From positions 1-58,342 of the forward strand of contig NZ_KB908034.1 of the NCBI RefSeq assembly GCF_000382305.1: a DNA stretch of 58,342 nucleotides, written 5' to 3'. Positions 7,673-15,950 of the stretch are shown here, piece by piece. This DNA is from Vitreoscilla stercoraria DSM 513. Its GTDB lineage: Bacteria > Pseudomonadota > Gammaproteobacteria > Burkholderiales > Neisseriaceae. The position numbers and the translations under genes were made by a program. The notes under the pieces are model-generated. The model was not told the DNA's origin, searched no databases, and saw only the letters and a list, made by a program, of their open reading frames with translations. The first letter of the stretch is position 1. Each line of letters starts with the position of its first letter.

Positions 7673-8230
7673 TCAATGGTCTTTTAAAGCATAGATTTCG
7701 CCCAAATTGCGCCACGCGCCGCTGACATCCATGCCATAACCAAAGACATAACGGTTTGGTACATCTAAGCCGACATAATCTGCGGTGATGGGTTTTTCTT
7801 TGTTCAATAATTTATTGGCGAAAACGGCACATTTGCATGATTTGGCACCCATTGCCATCACTTGTTCGGTGATGACGCGCATGGTTTGACCTTCGTCTAA
7901 GATGTCGTCCAAAATCAAAACATCACGACCTTCTACTTTTTGCAATTGTGGCGCGCGCGTCCAACTGAAATTGCCACCTTCCAATTTATCGCCATAGCGA
8001 GAAACATGAACGTAGTCAAAATCCAATGGGAAACGCAATAAAGGCAATAATTTGCCAGTGAATACCACTGCGCCGCCCATAACAGGCAATAACAATGGGT
8101 ATGCATCGCCTAAATCGGCAGTAATTTCTGCGGCCATGCGCTCTAAAGCAGCATCACATTCGGCTGCGGTGAACAATACTTCTGCGGTATCTAAAATCTC
8201 TTGGGTTTTTGCGCGGTCTGGCATAGTCAT
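7673..8230 (-). CDS. hpt: Hypoxanthine-guanine phosphoribosyltransferase
   Basis: A 185-residue type I phosphoribosyltransferase of purine salvage, converting hypoxanthine or guanine plus PRPP to IMP or GMP in the cytoplasm. The PRPP-binding motif is DVLILDDILDEGQTM, preceded by VMGGAVVFTGKLLP. The C-terminal DVPNRYVFGYGMDVSG is typical of HPRT-like enzymes. GGAG precedes the ATG at 8230. Specificity among 6-oxopurines is inferred from the family. Confidence 0.88.
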   Translation of the reverse strand: MTMPDRAKTQEILDTAEVLFTAAECDAALERMAAEITADLGDAYPLLLPVMGGAVVFTGKLLPLLRFPLDFDYVHVSRYGDKLEGGNFSWTRAPQLQKVEGRDVLILDDILDEGQTMRVITEQVMAMGAKSCKCAVFANKLLNKEKPITADYVGLDVPNRYVFGYGMDVSGAWRNLGEIYALKDH

Positions 8231-8296
8231 GCTGGAGCTCCAAAATGTGTCTATTATACTGACCCTATTAAATAGGAAAAGTGCATAGACATTTTT

Positions 8297-9091
8297 TTAC
8301 TTAGGTTTATTTTGTTGATGCTTGCGTCTTTGCCATGCTTTTTTGCGAATTTTGACTTCGTAAGCAATCGGGCTAAAGCCAATAATGAGCAATACGGCAG
8401 ATAAAGACAGCACAAATTTGAAATGGACTTGGTGAAATCCCCAAGCTCCGAACACGCCACCGAGCACAAAACCTGTTACCAAACCTAAATACAATTTGAG
8501 CTTGGCCAGTTGTACCCCTTGTAATGTGGGACGGCGTTTTTTCATGGAATAAAACAGGAATTTGGCTAGCTCGATGCCGATGTCAGTGATAAAACCTGTC
8601 ATGTGGGTAGAGCGTATCACGCCACCTGATAACATGGTCATGACCGTATTGTGCATGCCCATGATGAAACACATCAATAAAACGGTAATGGGTACTAAGG
8701 TTTGATAATGGGTGAGGCCAGAGGCCATGATGCCAAACAGCAACATGTAAACTGCTTCAATCCAAAAAGTGATGGCATATGGGCTGTGTAAGCGAATATG
8801 CTTGCCCCACACAATGGAAAAAGCAGCGTGACAAGCACCCAATATAAAACTCAATACCATCAGGGCAGATGAAAGCGCGATAGACCATTGTTGTAAAAAA
8901 ATATGGTCGGCAATGCGTGCCAATTCGCCTGACATGTGCGAGGTGTAATGGTGAACAGCAAAAAAACCACCTGCGTTGATGGCACCGCCGATAAATGCCA
9001 TCAAATATCCCAAACCTCGATAGGCGGCATGATTGACATCCGCTTGATGCAAATGGCTCATGCCATAACGAGGAGGGCGAGGATGGGACAT
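8297..9091 (-). CDS. DUF1275 (YoaK-type) membrane protein
   Basis: A 264-residue integral membrane protein with about six or seven hydrophobic segments. The N-terminal pattern GAINAGGFFAV..YTSHMSGELARIA, and later GVIRSTHMTGFITDIGIELAK, are signatures of the DUF1275/YoaK family, whose biochemical role is not established. The C-terminus is strongly basic (KIRKKAWQRRKHQQ), placing it in the cytoplasm. The dtd stop follows only eight bases from its start codon, so dtd and this gene are probably co-transcribed, dtd being downstream in coordinate but upstream in transcription (9561 to 8297). Confidence 0.85.
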   Translation of the reverse strand: MSHPRPPRYGMSHLHQADVNHAAYRGLGYLMAFIGGAINAGGFFAVHHYTSHMSGELARIADHIFLQQWSIALSSALMVLSFILGACHAAFSIVWGKHIRLHSPYAITFWIEAVYMLLFGIMASGLTHYQTLVPITVLLMCFIMGMHNTVMTMLSGGVIRSTHMTGFITDIGIELAKFLFYSMKKRRPTLQGVQLAKLKLYLGLVTGFVLGGVFGAWGFHQVHFKFVLSLSAVLLIIGFSPIAYEVKIRKKAWQRRKHQQNKPK

Positions 9092-9099
9092 ATGACCTA

Positions 9100-9561
9100 T
9101 TAAAATTGTTTGTGGCTGTCTAATAACAAGGTAACAGGACCATCATTACATAAAGACACTTGCATGTGGGTTTGAAATTCACCTGTGGCAACATTTAAGC
9201 CATTATTTTGTAATAATTTTGCAACGAATTCGTATAATGATACTGCTTTTTCAGGACGTGCTGCTTGGGTATAGGAAGGGCGACGACCATTGCGAGCATC
9301 ACCGTATAAAGTAAACTGCGATACCAGTAACACGCTGCCGCCGATGTCGGTAACAGACCAATTCATTTTGTCTTGTTCATCAGTGAAAATGCGCAAGTGG
9401 GTGATTTTATCCGCGATATAACGCGCATCGGTTTCGGTATCTTCTTCTGCAACACCTAATAAAACCATTAAACCTTGTTGTATTTGACCTGCCGTATGGC
9501 GACTGTTGGTGGTGAGTACATCGACTTGAGCATGAGCAACACGTTGAACGACGGCACGCAT
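9100..9561 (-). CDS. dtd: D-aminoacyl-tRNA deacylase
   Basis: Hydrolyses D-aminoacyl-tRNAs (and Gly-tRNA-Ala), a proofreading step of translation. The 153-residue length is typical. Both active-site signatures are present: SQFTLYGDARNGRRPS and CNDGPVTLLLDS (the cross-subunit Gly-Pro motif). The ATG at 9561 (MRAVVQRV) is the standard family start; an in-frame extension to 9627 runs into the DUS hairpin and is rejected. It is followed at once by the DUF1275 gene. Confidence 0.95.
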   Translation of the reverse strand: MRAVVQRVAHAQVDVLTTNSRHTAGQIQQGLMVLLGVAEEDTETDARYIADKITHLRIFTDEQDKMNWSVTDIGGSVLLVSQFTLYGDARNGRRPSYTQAARPEKAVSLYEFVAKLLQNNGLNVATGEFQTHMQVSLCNDGPVTLLLDSHKQF

Positions 9562-9623
9562 AACCAGAGCACTTTCTAAATATAAATAAGATAAGATTGT
9601 AATAACACTGTGTCCATTTAAAA

Positions 9624-9657
9624 ACAAGCGTCCTGTAAACGATTACAGGACGCTTGT
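9624..9657 (-). terminator. DUS-pair hairpin
   Basis: Inverted AAGCGTCCTGTAA units, with outer ACAAGCG/CGCTTGT pairing, just past the minus-strand glycine-zipper gene and before dtd. It probably terminates the lipoprotein transcript. Confidence 0.75.
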
Positions 9658-9696
9658 TATTGGAATAATGGGTTTTAACCCAAAGCAGAGGTTGTC

Positions 9697-9897
9697 TTAG
9701 CGTACTTGGCTACCAATCACACCACCCAAAGCTGCACCACCTAAAGTTGCACCTGTATTGCCACCAATGAGATGACCAGCCACGCCACCTACGGCTACAC
9801 CTGCAGCGGTATTGCGTTGTTGAGTGTTCATATTGGCACAGCCAACCAAAGAAGCGCTTACCAAGCCGATAACTGCTAATTGTGCAATGATTTTCAT
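9697..9897 (-). CDS. Small glycine-zipper lipoprotein
   Basis: A 66-residue outer- or inner-membrane lipoprotein. The signal peptide ends in the lipobox LVGC with the lipidated Cys at 20. The rest is a glycine zipper (AAGVAVGGVAGHLIGG then NTGATLGGAALGGVIG), as in OsmB/SlyB-type '2TM' proteins, which probably inserts as a helical hairpin or oligomerises in the membrane. A single-gene unit with the DUS hairpin behind it. Function in the envelope is inferred from the family only. Confidence 0.85.
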   Translation of the reverse strand: MKIIAQLAVIGLVSASLVGCANMNTQQRNTAAGVAVGGVAGHLIGGNTGATLGGAALGGVIGSQVR

Positions 9898-10010
9898 AGT
9901 GATGATTCCTTTATCAAATGATATTGTAGATTTTAATATCTAGGTTTCATTTTGACCTGAAAGGTAGCATTTTGTCATTGCCTAACATGTTAAGAATAGT
10001 TAAAGCATAT

Positions 10011-10046
10011 AAAAAAGCCTACCATTCTTTTAAAGGTAGGCTTTTA
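10011..10046 (-). terminator. Rho-independent terminator of tonB-exbB-exbD
   Basis: A ten-base stem AAAGCCTACC / GGTAGGCTTT, then T residues on the minus strand, 17 bases past the exbD stop. This one is not built from the DUS repeat. Confidence 0.85.
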
Positions 10047-10062
10047 ATGCATTTTAAATGAT

Positions 10063-10506
10063 TTATTGAGCGGTCAAAACAGCAGGTGTTTCCGTTACAA
10101 AACCGACTTTGGTCAAACCCACTTCTTGTGCAGCGGCCAGTAAAGTGGTTAATGCTTCGTGCTCTGAGGCTTTGTCCGCGGCAATGGCCAAGACGGTATC
10201 AGGGTCTTTTTCCAATTGGACTTTCAACTCTTGTACCAATTTATCGGCTGTGATTTCTTTGCCATCCACATGATAAGTACCATCTACACGAATATCCATA
10301 CGAAACGGTTCTTTTTGCTCTTTGACAGGTTGCTCTTTGGCATTTTCCGAAGCGGTGGGCAAATTCAAAGGGATTTGATGGGTCAAAACAGGCATGGTTA
10401 CCATAAATACAATCAGCAATACCAACATCACATCGACCAAAGGGGTGACGTTGATTTCCGCCATTGGGCTGTCGTTGCCACCGTCATTCATTGAACCAAA
10501 AGACAT
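10063..10506 (-). CDS. exbD: ExbD, biopolymer transport protein
   Basis: Inner-membrane subunit of the TonB energy-transducing complex; with ExbB it uses the proton motive force to drive TonB. The 147-residue protein has a short cytoplasmic N-terminus, one membrane helix LVDVMLVLLIVFMVTMPVL carrying the essential proton-carrying Asp (in PLVDVML), and a periplasmic domain. AGGAG precedes the start. It follows exbB by three bases and ends the tonB-exbB-exbD operon. Confidence 0.95.
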   Translation of the reverse strand: MSFGSMNDGGNDSPMAEINVTPLVDVMLVLLIVFMVTMPVLTHQIPLNLPTASENAKEQPVKEQKEPFRMDIRVDGTYHVDGKEITADKLVQELKVQLEKDPDTVLAIAADKASEHEALTTLLAAAQEVGLTKVGFVTETPAVLTAQ

Positions 10507-10509
10507 GAT

Positions 10510-11181
10510 TTACTCCTGAGTTTTCTTTTCAACAGCCAATTGTGCATGCAAGTCGTGTGCAAAGCTGTCCAATTCGTGTGACAAAGTTTTGTTACCACGA
10601 ACCAATGCGTTGTAAGCCAATACGGCAGGAATGGCCACAAACAAGCCTGCGGCAGTGGCCACCAAAGCCTCACCAATAGGACCTGCTACCGCAGCAATAC
10701 TCATTTGACCTGCAGCGCTGATGTTGATTAAGGCATGGTAAATACCCCAAACTGTACCGAACAAGCCAATGAATGGTGCGGTTGCGCCAATAGAGGCCAA
10801 AGTGGTCAAGCCACTTTCAAATGGGCGCAAAGCTTTGGTCATAGCATTGCGAATGTGGCGAGTCATATAGGTGTCAAATGGCACTTGAATCGCTAAATTA
10901 CCTGGTTGTTGGCGTTGTTGGTAGGTGTTTTTTAATTCGATAGATTCATTGATCATCTGTGCCAATGGTGAATATTGTGCATCGACATTTTTGTGGGCTT
11001 CTGCAATAGATGAAGCATTCCAGAATTTTTCCAATTCAACGCGATTGGCTTTTTTAGCTTTGAGCAAACGGAATGTGCGCCAAATGATGATAGACCATGT
11101 GGCAATGCTCATGACTACCAATGATAAAAAGACAAAAATCAGAACGGCATCGCCTTGTTCAAATACCAAACCCAAATTCAT
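10510..11181 (-). CDS. exbB: ExbB, biopolymer transport protein
   Basis: Proton-channel subunit of the TonB-ExbB-ExbD complex (MotA/TolQ/ExbB family). The 223-residue protein has an N-terminal membrane helix (VLIFVFLSLVVMSIATWSII), a cytoplasmic loop, and the paired C-terminal helices. Conserved features are LTTLASIGATAPFIGLFGTV and the GEALVATAAGLFVAIPAVLAY helix. AAGGA precedes the ATG. Second gene of the operon, 79 bases after tonB. Confidence 0.95.
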   Translation of the reverse strand: MNLGLVFEQGDAVLIFVFLSLVVMSIATWSIIIWRTFRLLKAKKANRVELEKFWNASSIAEAHKNVDAQYSPLAQMINESIELKNTYQQRQQPGNLAIQVPFDTYMTRHIRNAMTKALRPFESGLTTLASIGATAPFIGLFGTVWGIYHALINISAAGQMSIAAVAGPIGEALVATAAGLFVAIPAVLAYNALVRGNKTLSHELDSFAHDLHAQLAVEKKTQE

Positions 11182-11260
11182 AACCCATTATCCTTCATGT
11201 ATTTATTTGTTTTGTAGTCAGCTGATTGGAAATCAACTGACTCAGTGTTCGTTTGCGCCA

Positions 11261-12073
11261 TCAACTGATTTTGAAGTTGTATGGGCGAGTGTAATTGTTT
11301 TGTACCGGCACGCCACCTTTTAAAGCGGGGCTAAAACGGCATTTTTTAGCTTGGCGCAATGCTGCATTGTCCAAACGAGCGTGACCACTAGAGCCTGTGA
11401 CTTCTACGTTCAGGACGCTGCCATCAGCACCCACCGTCCAACGTACTTTAACCGATCCTGCTTCGCCACGATCTATCGATTCTTGTGGGTACACGGGGCT
11501 TAAGCAACTGGCAGAACCTGCAATTTTAGGTCCGCTGGTTGGACCAGAGCCACCACCTTTGCTATTACCTTCACCAGAACCAGAGCCGCCACCTTTGCCT
11601 TCACCCTCTTTGCCAATAGCTGTACCTTTGCCGCTACCTTGAGAACCAGCAGCTTGATGGGTGCCTGCACTGGCTGTTTGAGTGGGCGCTGTATTGGCAG
11701 GCGCTGTTGGTTCAGCAGGTTTGGGTTTGGCAACGATTTTTTCAGGCTGAGGTTTTTCGATTTTAGGTTCGATTTTTTTCTCAGGCTTAGGCTCAGGCTT
11801 GCGCTCGATTACACGCTCGACTTCAGGCTTTTTGACAATGGTGCGTTTGATGTCAGGCTGCGGTTTTGGTTTTTTAACCACAGGCGTCACAGGTGCGACC
11901 AAAGGTGCGGCTGCAGGTGGTGGGGCGCTGCCGATTTCGACGAAAGTCAACTCTTCTTGAGTGGTGATTAACTCCGCTGGCTTGTCTTCAAACGAAGACA
12001 AAGCAGCAATCCCTGCTGCGTGTAGCAAGCTCACGGCGAATATGGTTAAGGCAAATTGCGTGTTCTTTTTCAT
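11261..12073 (-). CDS. tonB: TonB energy transducer
   Basis: Spans the periplasm and couples ExbBD to outer-membrane receptors for iron, haem and other ligands. From the ATG at 12073 (MKKNTQFALTIFAVSLLHAA) the protein is 270 residues: an N-terminal anchor, a long Pro/Lys/Glu-rich rod (about 70-135), a Gly/Ser-rich stretch with GKGGGSGSGEG, and the C-terminal TonB domain with YPQESIDRGEAGSVKVRW and a final YNFKIS. The start at 12073 is the first giving a proper anchor; the upstream frame overlaps the Fur-like site. Heads tonB-exbB-exbD, the order found in Neisseria. Confidence 0.94.
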   Translation of the reverse strand: MKKNTQFALTIFAVSLLHAAGIAALSSFEDKPAELITTQEELTFVEIGSAPPPAAAPLVAPVTPVVKKPKPQPDIKRTIVKKPEVERVIERKPEPKPEKKIEPKIEKPQPEKIVAKPKPAEPTAPANTAPTQTASAGTHQAAGSQGSGKGTAIGKEGEGKGGGSGSGEGNSKGGGSGPTSGPKIAGSASCLSPVYPQESIDRGEAGSVKVRWTVGADGSVLNVEVTGSSGHARLDNAALRQAKKCRFSPALKGGVPVQNNYTRPYNFKIS

Positions 12074-12090
12074 AGGGCATGATTCTAACT

Positions 12091-12109
12091 GAGAATGGTT
12101 ACTATTAAC
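12091..12109 (-). promoter_or_regulatory. Probable Fur box upstream of tonB
   Basis: On the minus strand GTTAATAGTAACCATTCTC matches the 19-base Fur consensus GATAATGATAATCATTATC at 14 positions by eye. It lies 17 bases before the tonB start codon, where bound Fe-Fur would block transcription or translation start. Iron repression of tonB is well known in related bacteria. Confidence 0.65.
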
Positions 12110-12261
12110 AGTATTTTGTGTGAGATTGACGTAAAATTTTTTCAGCACGCAACAGATGTTAATAGAACAAGCAGTTACTTGTTATATATATGACAATATT
12201 ATCCATAAGGATGTGGCTTTGTTATGATGTTGTCTCTTCGTCTAAACAAGCGGGTGACATC

Positions 12262-12897
12262 GTGCATTTAACGCAGTGGTTGTTGTTTGTGAGCAGTACT
12301 TTGTTGATTTCAGCAACACCCGGACCCAATATGTTGTGGGCATTTCAATCAGGCTTAAACCATGGTTTGAAAAAAACCATGTGGGCTTTATTGGGCTTGA
12401 GTGCGGGTTTGATATTGGTTTTGGGGTTTTCGTTGGCGGGCGTGGCCTTGTTGAGCCAACAATCGCCTTTGGCATTTGAAATTTTCAAATGTTTGGGTGC
12501 GCTGTATTTGGCGTATTTGGGTTACCGTTCATGGCACAGTGATGGCGGCAATTTGAATGTAGAAGCAGGAGAAAAAGTCACACCGTCAGCATGGCAATTG
12601 TTTCGGACCAGTTTGGGCGTGTCTTTGTCCAATCCTAAAGCGATTTTGTTTTTTGCGGCATTTTTTCCGAAATTCATCCAAAGCGATGCCCCGCAAATTC
12701 CGCAATATGGCATTTTGATTGCCACTTTTTTTGTCATCGAAATTGTATGGCAATTGTTATACAGCATCAGCGGCCAAGCTTTGTCCAGTTGGTTGCAGCA
12801 AGGCCGCCGTTTGTTGTGGTTGAATCGCAGTTGCGGGGTGGTGTTTGTATTGATTGCGGTGAGTTTATTGTGGGACAGCTTCAACACGATGTTTTAA
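12262..12897 (+). CDS. LysE/RhtB-family exporter
   Basis: A 211-residue inner-membrane amino-acid exporter with about six helices. The family signature ATPGPNMLWAFQSGLNHG follows the first helix, and SLSNPKAILFFAAFFPKF is the characteristic middle motif. The substrate cannot be deduced. GTG at 12262 is preferred, with GGTG upstream and the standard start for the family; the frame is open to 12190. Its TAA (12895-12897) overlaps the first bases of a DUS unit. Confidence 0.88.
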   Translation: MHLTQWLLFVSSTLLISATPGPNMLWAFQSGLNHGLKKTMWALLGLSAGLILVLGFSLAGVALLSQQSPLAFEIFKCLGALYLAYLGYRSWHSDGGNLNVEAGEKVTPSAWQLFRTSLGVSLSNPKAILFFAAFFPKFIQSDAPQIPQYGILIATFFVIEIVWQLLYSISGQALSSWLQQGRRLLWLNRSCGVVFVLIAVSLLWDSFNTMF

Positions 12898-12925
12898 GCG
12901 TCCTGTAAAGGTTTTCAGGCCGCTT
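12895..12925. terminator. Imperfect DUS-pair hairpin covering two stop codons
   Basis: AAGCGTCCTGTAA on the left arm and TTCAGGCCGCTT on the right arm form an imperfect stem. It contains the stop of the LysE-type gene (12895-12897, plus strand) and the recJ stop (12915-12917, minus strand). It mixes the two DUS-like variants (GCGTCCTG and GCGGCCTG). Confidence 0.7.
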
Positions 12926-14609
12926 CCCAATATTCACTGTGCAATTGCAAGATGTGTTGCCCACGCCATTGATTGTCTACCAAACGATAGACCAAATGAA
13001 TGGTGGCGGGCAAGTCTTCTTCGCAGCGGAAAAACATGGTTTCGACCACTTGCCCATCTTGGCTTTTTAGTTCAGCTTTTTTATGTCCCACACCAATCGC
13101 TCTTTGTGATTGAACACTGAAAATACCTTCAAAAATCGGTGCTGCAAAACCTTGTCCCCAAATGACTTGGTTCAAGTCTTGTGCCGATTGCAAATTCAAT
13201 TGGTGGCGGTTTAAAACCCCATCGGTCAAAAAAGTTTGGGTCAAGTCTGCCAATGTGATGAGTTCACGCACCGCTGCTTCAAAAGCGTCCTGAAAGGCAG
13301 CGAGATTTTCAGCGGGCAAGCTTAATCCTGCTGCCATCGCATGACCACCAAATTGAGCAATTAAATTGGGGTGGCGTTTGGAAATGAAATCCAGCGTATC
13401 CCGCAAATGCAAAGCAGGAATCGAGCGCCCTGAACCACGCAATTGTCCATTGTCGCCCGGTGCAAAGACAAAAGTAGGGCGGTGATAGCGTTCACGCAAC
13501 CGACTTGCCACAATCCCAACCACGCCTTGATGCCAATCATCACGGAAAGCGGTGACTGTCATTTGAGTGTCTTGTACTTGAAACTCAGGCAGATTCAAAG
13601 CTTCTTTGAGCATGGATTGTTCGATGTTGCGGCGTTCACGGTTTAAAGAATCCAATTCTGCCGCCAAGTTTTGTGCCTCTTGCATAGATTCGGCCAGCAA
13701 ACAACGTATGCCCACGCTCATGTCGCCCAAGCGTCCTGCCGCGTTGATGCGAGGACCTATGGCAAAGCCCAAATCAAAAGGTTCTGCTTTATGGATATCA
13801 CGTTTGGCCACTTCAAACAAAGCTTGTATGCCTAAAGCAGCTTTGCCGCCACGAATGCGTTTTAAGCCTTGCGCGACCAAAATGCGATTATTGTGATCGA
13901 GTTTGACCACATCGGCGACAGTGCCAAGCGCGACGTAATCCAGCAATAGCGCTAAATTCGGTGGCGTTTGTGTGTCATAACGACCCAATTGTTTGTAATG
14001 TGCACGCAAAGCCAACAAGACATAAAACATCACGCCACAGCCAGCCAAGCTTTTGCTGCTAAAGCCACATTCAGGCTGGTTTGGATTGACAATAGTGCAA
14101 TCGGGTAACTCATCACCAGGCAAATGGTGGTCGGTGACCAAAACTTCTATGCCTAAATTTTTGGCATGGGCGACACCTGCGCTGCTAGCGATGCCATTGT
14201 CGACCGTAATAATCACTTGTGCGCCTGCGGCATGTGCCAAATCGACCAACAGTGGCGTGAGTCCATAACCATGTTCAAAACGATTGGGTACCAAAAAATC
14301 GATTTTAGCGCCAAACCAGTGCAAACCTTTCATACCCACGGCACAAGCGGTCGCACCATCGGCATCATAATCGGCAATGATGAGCAAACGTTTGCCTTCA
14401 TCAATGTATTGCGCCAATTGTGCTGCGGCTTGGTGGATGGATTTCAAATCTCGAAAATGCAATAAATGGCTTAAAGCATTGTCCGTTTCGCTCAAATCTT
14501 TCAGGCCGCGTGAGGCGTAGAGTTTGGCTAATAATGGATTGATTCCTGCATTTTGCAATTGTTGTTGTATGGCGCTGTCGGGCTCTCGAGCCAAGATATG
14601 TGGTTTCAT
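12915..14609 (-). CDS. recJ: Single-stranded-DNA exonuclease RecJ
   Basis: 5'-3' single-strand exonuclease of recombination and repair (RecF pathway, mismatch repair). The 564 residues carry the DHH phosphoesterase motifs LLIIADYDADGATA (about 75-88), TVDNGI (about 135-140) and VTDHHLPGDELPD (about 158-170), then the DHHA1 domain with FGGHAMAAGLSL. Metal ligands appear intact. The start overlaps the stop of the upstream gene by four bases (ATGA), indicating translational coupling. Two DUS-like sites lie inside the gene (13283, 13729), common for genome-maintenance genes. Confidence 0.96.
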   Translation of the reverse strand: MKPHILAREPDSAIQQQLQNAGINPLLAKLYASRGLKDLSETDNALSHLLHFRDLKSIHQAAAQLAQYIDEGKRLLIIADYDADGATACAVGMKGLHWFGAKIDFLVPNRFEHGYGLTPLLVDLAHAAGAQVIITVDNGIASSAGVAHAKNLGIEVLVTDHHLPGDELPDCTIVNPNQPECGFSSKSLAGCGVMFYVLLALRAHYKQLGRYDTQTPPNLALLLDYVALGTVADVVKLDHNNRILVAQGLKRIRGGKAALGIQALFEVAKRDIHKAEPFDLGFAIGPRINAAGRLGDMSVGIRCLLAESMQEAQNLAAELDSLNRERRNIEQSMLKEALNLPEFQVQDTQMTVTAFRDDWHQGVVGIVASRLRERYHRPTFVFAPGDNGQLRGSGRSIPALHLRDTLDFISKRHPNLIAQFGGHAMAAGLSLPAENLAAFQDAFEAAVRELITLADLTQTFLTDGVLNRHQLNLQSAQDLNQVIWGQGFAAPIFEGIFSVQSQRAIGVGHKKAELKSQDGQVVETMFFRCEEDLPATIHLVYRLVDNQWRGQHILQLHSEYWEAA

Positions 14610-15631
14610 TCGGTATCAGACGCTTGCAAATAATGGTTGAAATGGTGACCACGTTTCCAAAATGCCCAACGTTGTTTGGTTTGGAAATGCAAATCAAAGC
14701 CTGTTTCACCATCGGTTTTAATGGTCAAAGATTGTAGTTCACCGCGTTTTAATGCTTGCTGAATGGGCTGTAAAAAGCGTTCATTCAAAGCTTGAAATGC
14801 ATCTTGATAGCCCCAAATGTCGCCAAACATGCTCGGTGCTTCCAATGGATTGAGCCACAAAATGGCTTGTTCAGGGCGACCTTGTTCTTGTAGCCAAGCT
14901 GCGGCAGCTGACCAATCATAAGGCGCATCGGTTTGAGTGTTGGCAGATTGTTGTAATAAAGGTGCATCGGTCAATAAAGGAATATTGGCATCCAAAGGTG
15001 TATCGCTGGCCAAGTCACGCCAAAACCAAATGCCGTTGATTTCTGCTTGCTTATTGGAACGGCGTTGCTGGTTGACAGGATGTTGGCTTAAAAACATTTG
15101 CAGTTCAGCTTGCAAGGTTTGTAATTTGGCACTGGCTTTGCGATTATCACTTTGTGGGCGCGGCATGAATTTTAGCTGACCTTCGATGTCACATACTGGC
15201 GGCAAATGCCATTCGATGGCTGCGCTGCTGGTAACCAACCATAGATATTCACGCTGGGGAACAAAGTGAAACAGGTCATCGTCCATAAAAGCGTTGATGT
15301 CTTGGCACATGGCTTGCGCTTCAGACATCGTGAGATTGAGATTGCTACCATCGCTCACGCTCATGCTGTGCATGTCTACCCGTTGTAATACTGGGCTGGC
15401 AAAAAAGACATGAGGTGCATCTGCCAAACCTGCTTGCTGTTGGCAATGTTGGAGTAAACTGGTATAGCTTTGTATTTGGCGGTACAAATCACTGCGTTCA
15501 CGTTGACACGGCTGTATGTTGCCAAAACGCAACCACTCATCTATGGCTTGTGTAGGCAAGTTTTTTGGGACTTGTCCAGTGGCGGCAGCGTGTGGCCAAA
15601 TCAATCCAGGTAGACACAAGGTCAAATGCAT
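14606..15631 (-). CDS. Conserved hypothetical protein upstream of recJ (RpfE/COG4255-like)
   Basis: A 341-residue protein beginning MHLTLCLPGLIWPHAAATG. In betaproteobacteria a protein of this sort, sometimes labelled 'regulatory protein RpfE type' or phosphoglycerate-mutase-like, commonly precedes recJ; the match in length, N-terminal LPGLIWP and position supports that family. The motif AILWLNPLEAPSMFGDIWGYQDAF is typical of its C-terminal part, but I see no intact metal-binding site and do not assign an activity. It overlaps recJ by four bases, so the two are made together. Confidence 0.7.
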   Translation of the reverse strand: MHLTLCLPGLIWPHAAATGQVPKNLPTQAIDEWLRFGNIQPCQRERSDLYRQIQSYTSLLQHCQQQAGLADAPHVFFASPVLQRVDMHSMSVSDGSNLNLTMSEAQAMCQDINAFMDDDLFHFVPQREYLWLVTSSAAIEWHLPPVCDIEGQLKFMPRPQSDNRKASAKLQTLQAELQMFLSQHPVNQQRRSNKQAEINGIWFWRDLASDTPLDANIPLLTDAPLLQQSANTQTDAPYDWSAAAAWLQEQGRPEQAILWLNPLEAPSMFGDIWGYQDAFQALNERFLQPIQQALKRGELQSLTIKTDGETGFDLHFQTKQRWAFWKRGHHFNHYLQASDTE

Positions 15632-15950
15632 GGCGCAGTCATCTTAATGAGTAAAAAATATATTTTAACCTATCGTGGGCATAGACGATATGGTGGCTTG
15701 GTGTTCTGCCCAATGTTGATTTGGAGCATAGACTCTTTAAATTTAACTATAAGTATATTGATTGTAAAAGATTAATTTTCGCTGCATAATTGTAAAGTGA
15801 TGGAAAGTTATTAGGTGTTGTATATGGGTCGCACTTATAATCCGTATCGATATTAATGAATCAATCTAAATTTGCGCCACGAATCCACTTGATTTGTTTG
15901 GCGCAATTGTATTTTTTGATTGAAAGCAATAAGTGAAATAAGGAATCAAT
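15632..15950. other. Intergenic region between divergent genes
   Basis: About 320 AT-rich bases with no coding frame or DUS-like site. TATAAT at 15836-15841 is a possible -10 box for the peptidase gene, without a clear -35 partner. Long 5' leader possible; no structured RNA recognised. Confidence 0.4.

Noticed and set aside
11397..11971. Plus-strand frames opposite tonB rich in Arg, Phe or Pro
   Set aside because: They are shadows of the Lys/Pro/Glu-rich TonB rod and the Gly-rich linker in the opposite strand.
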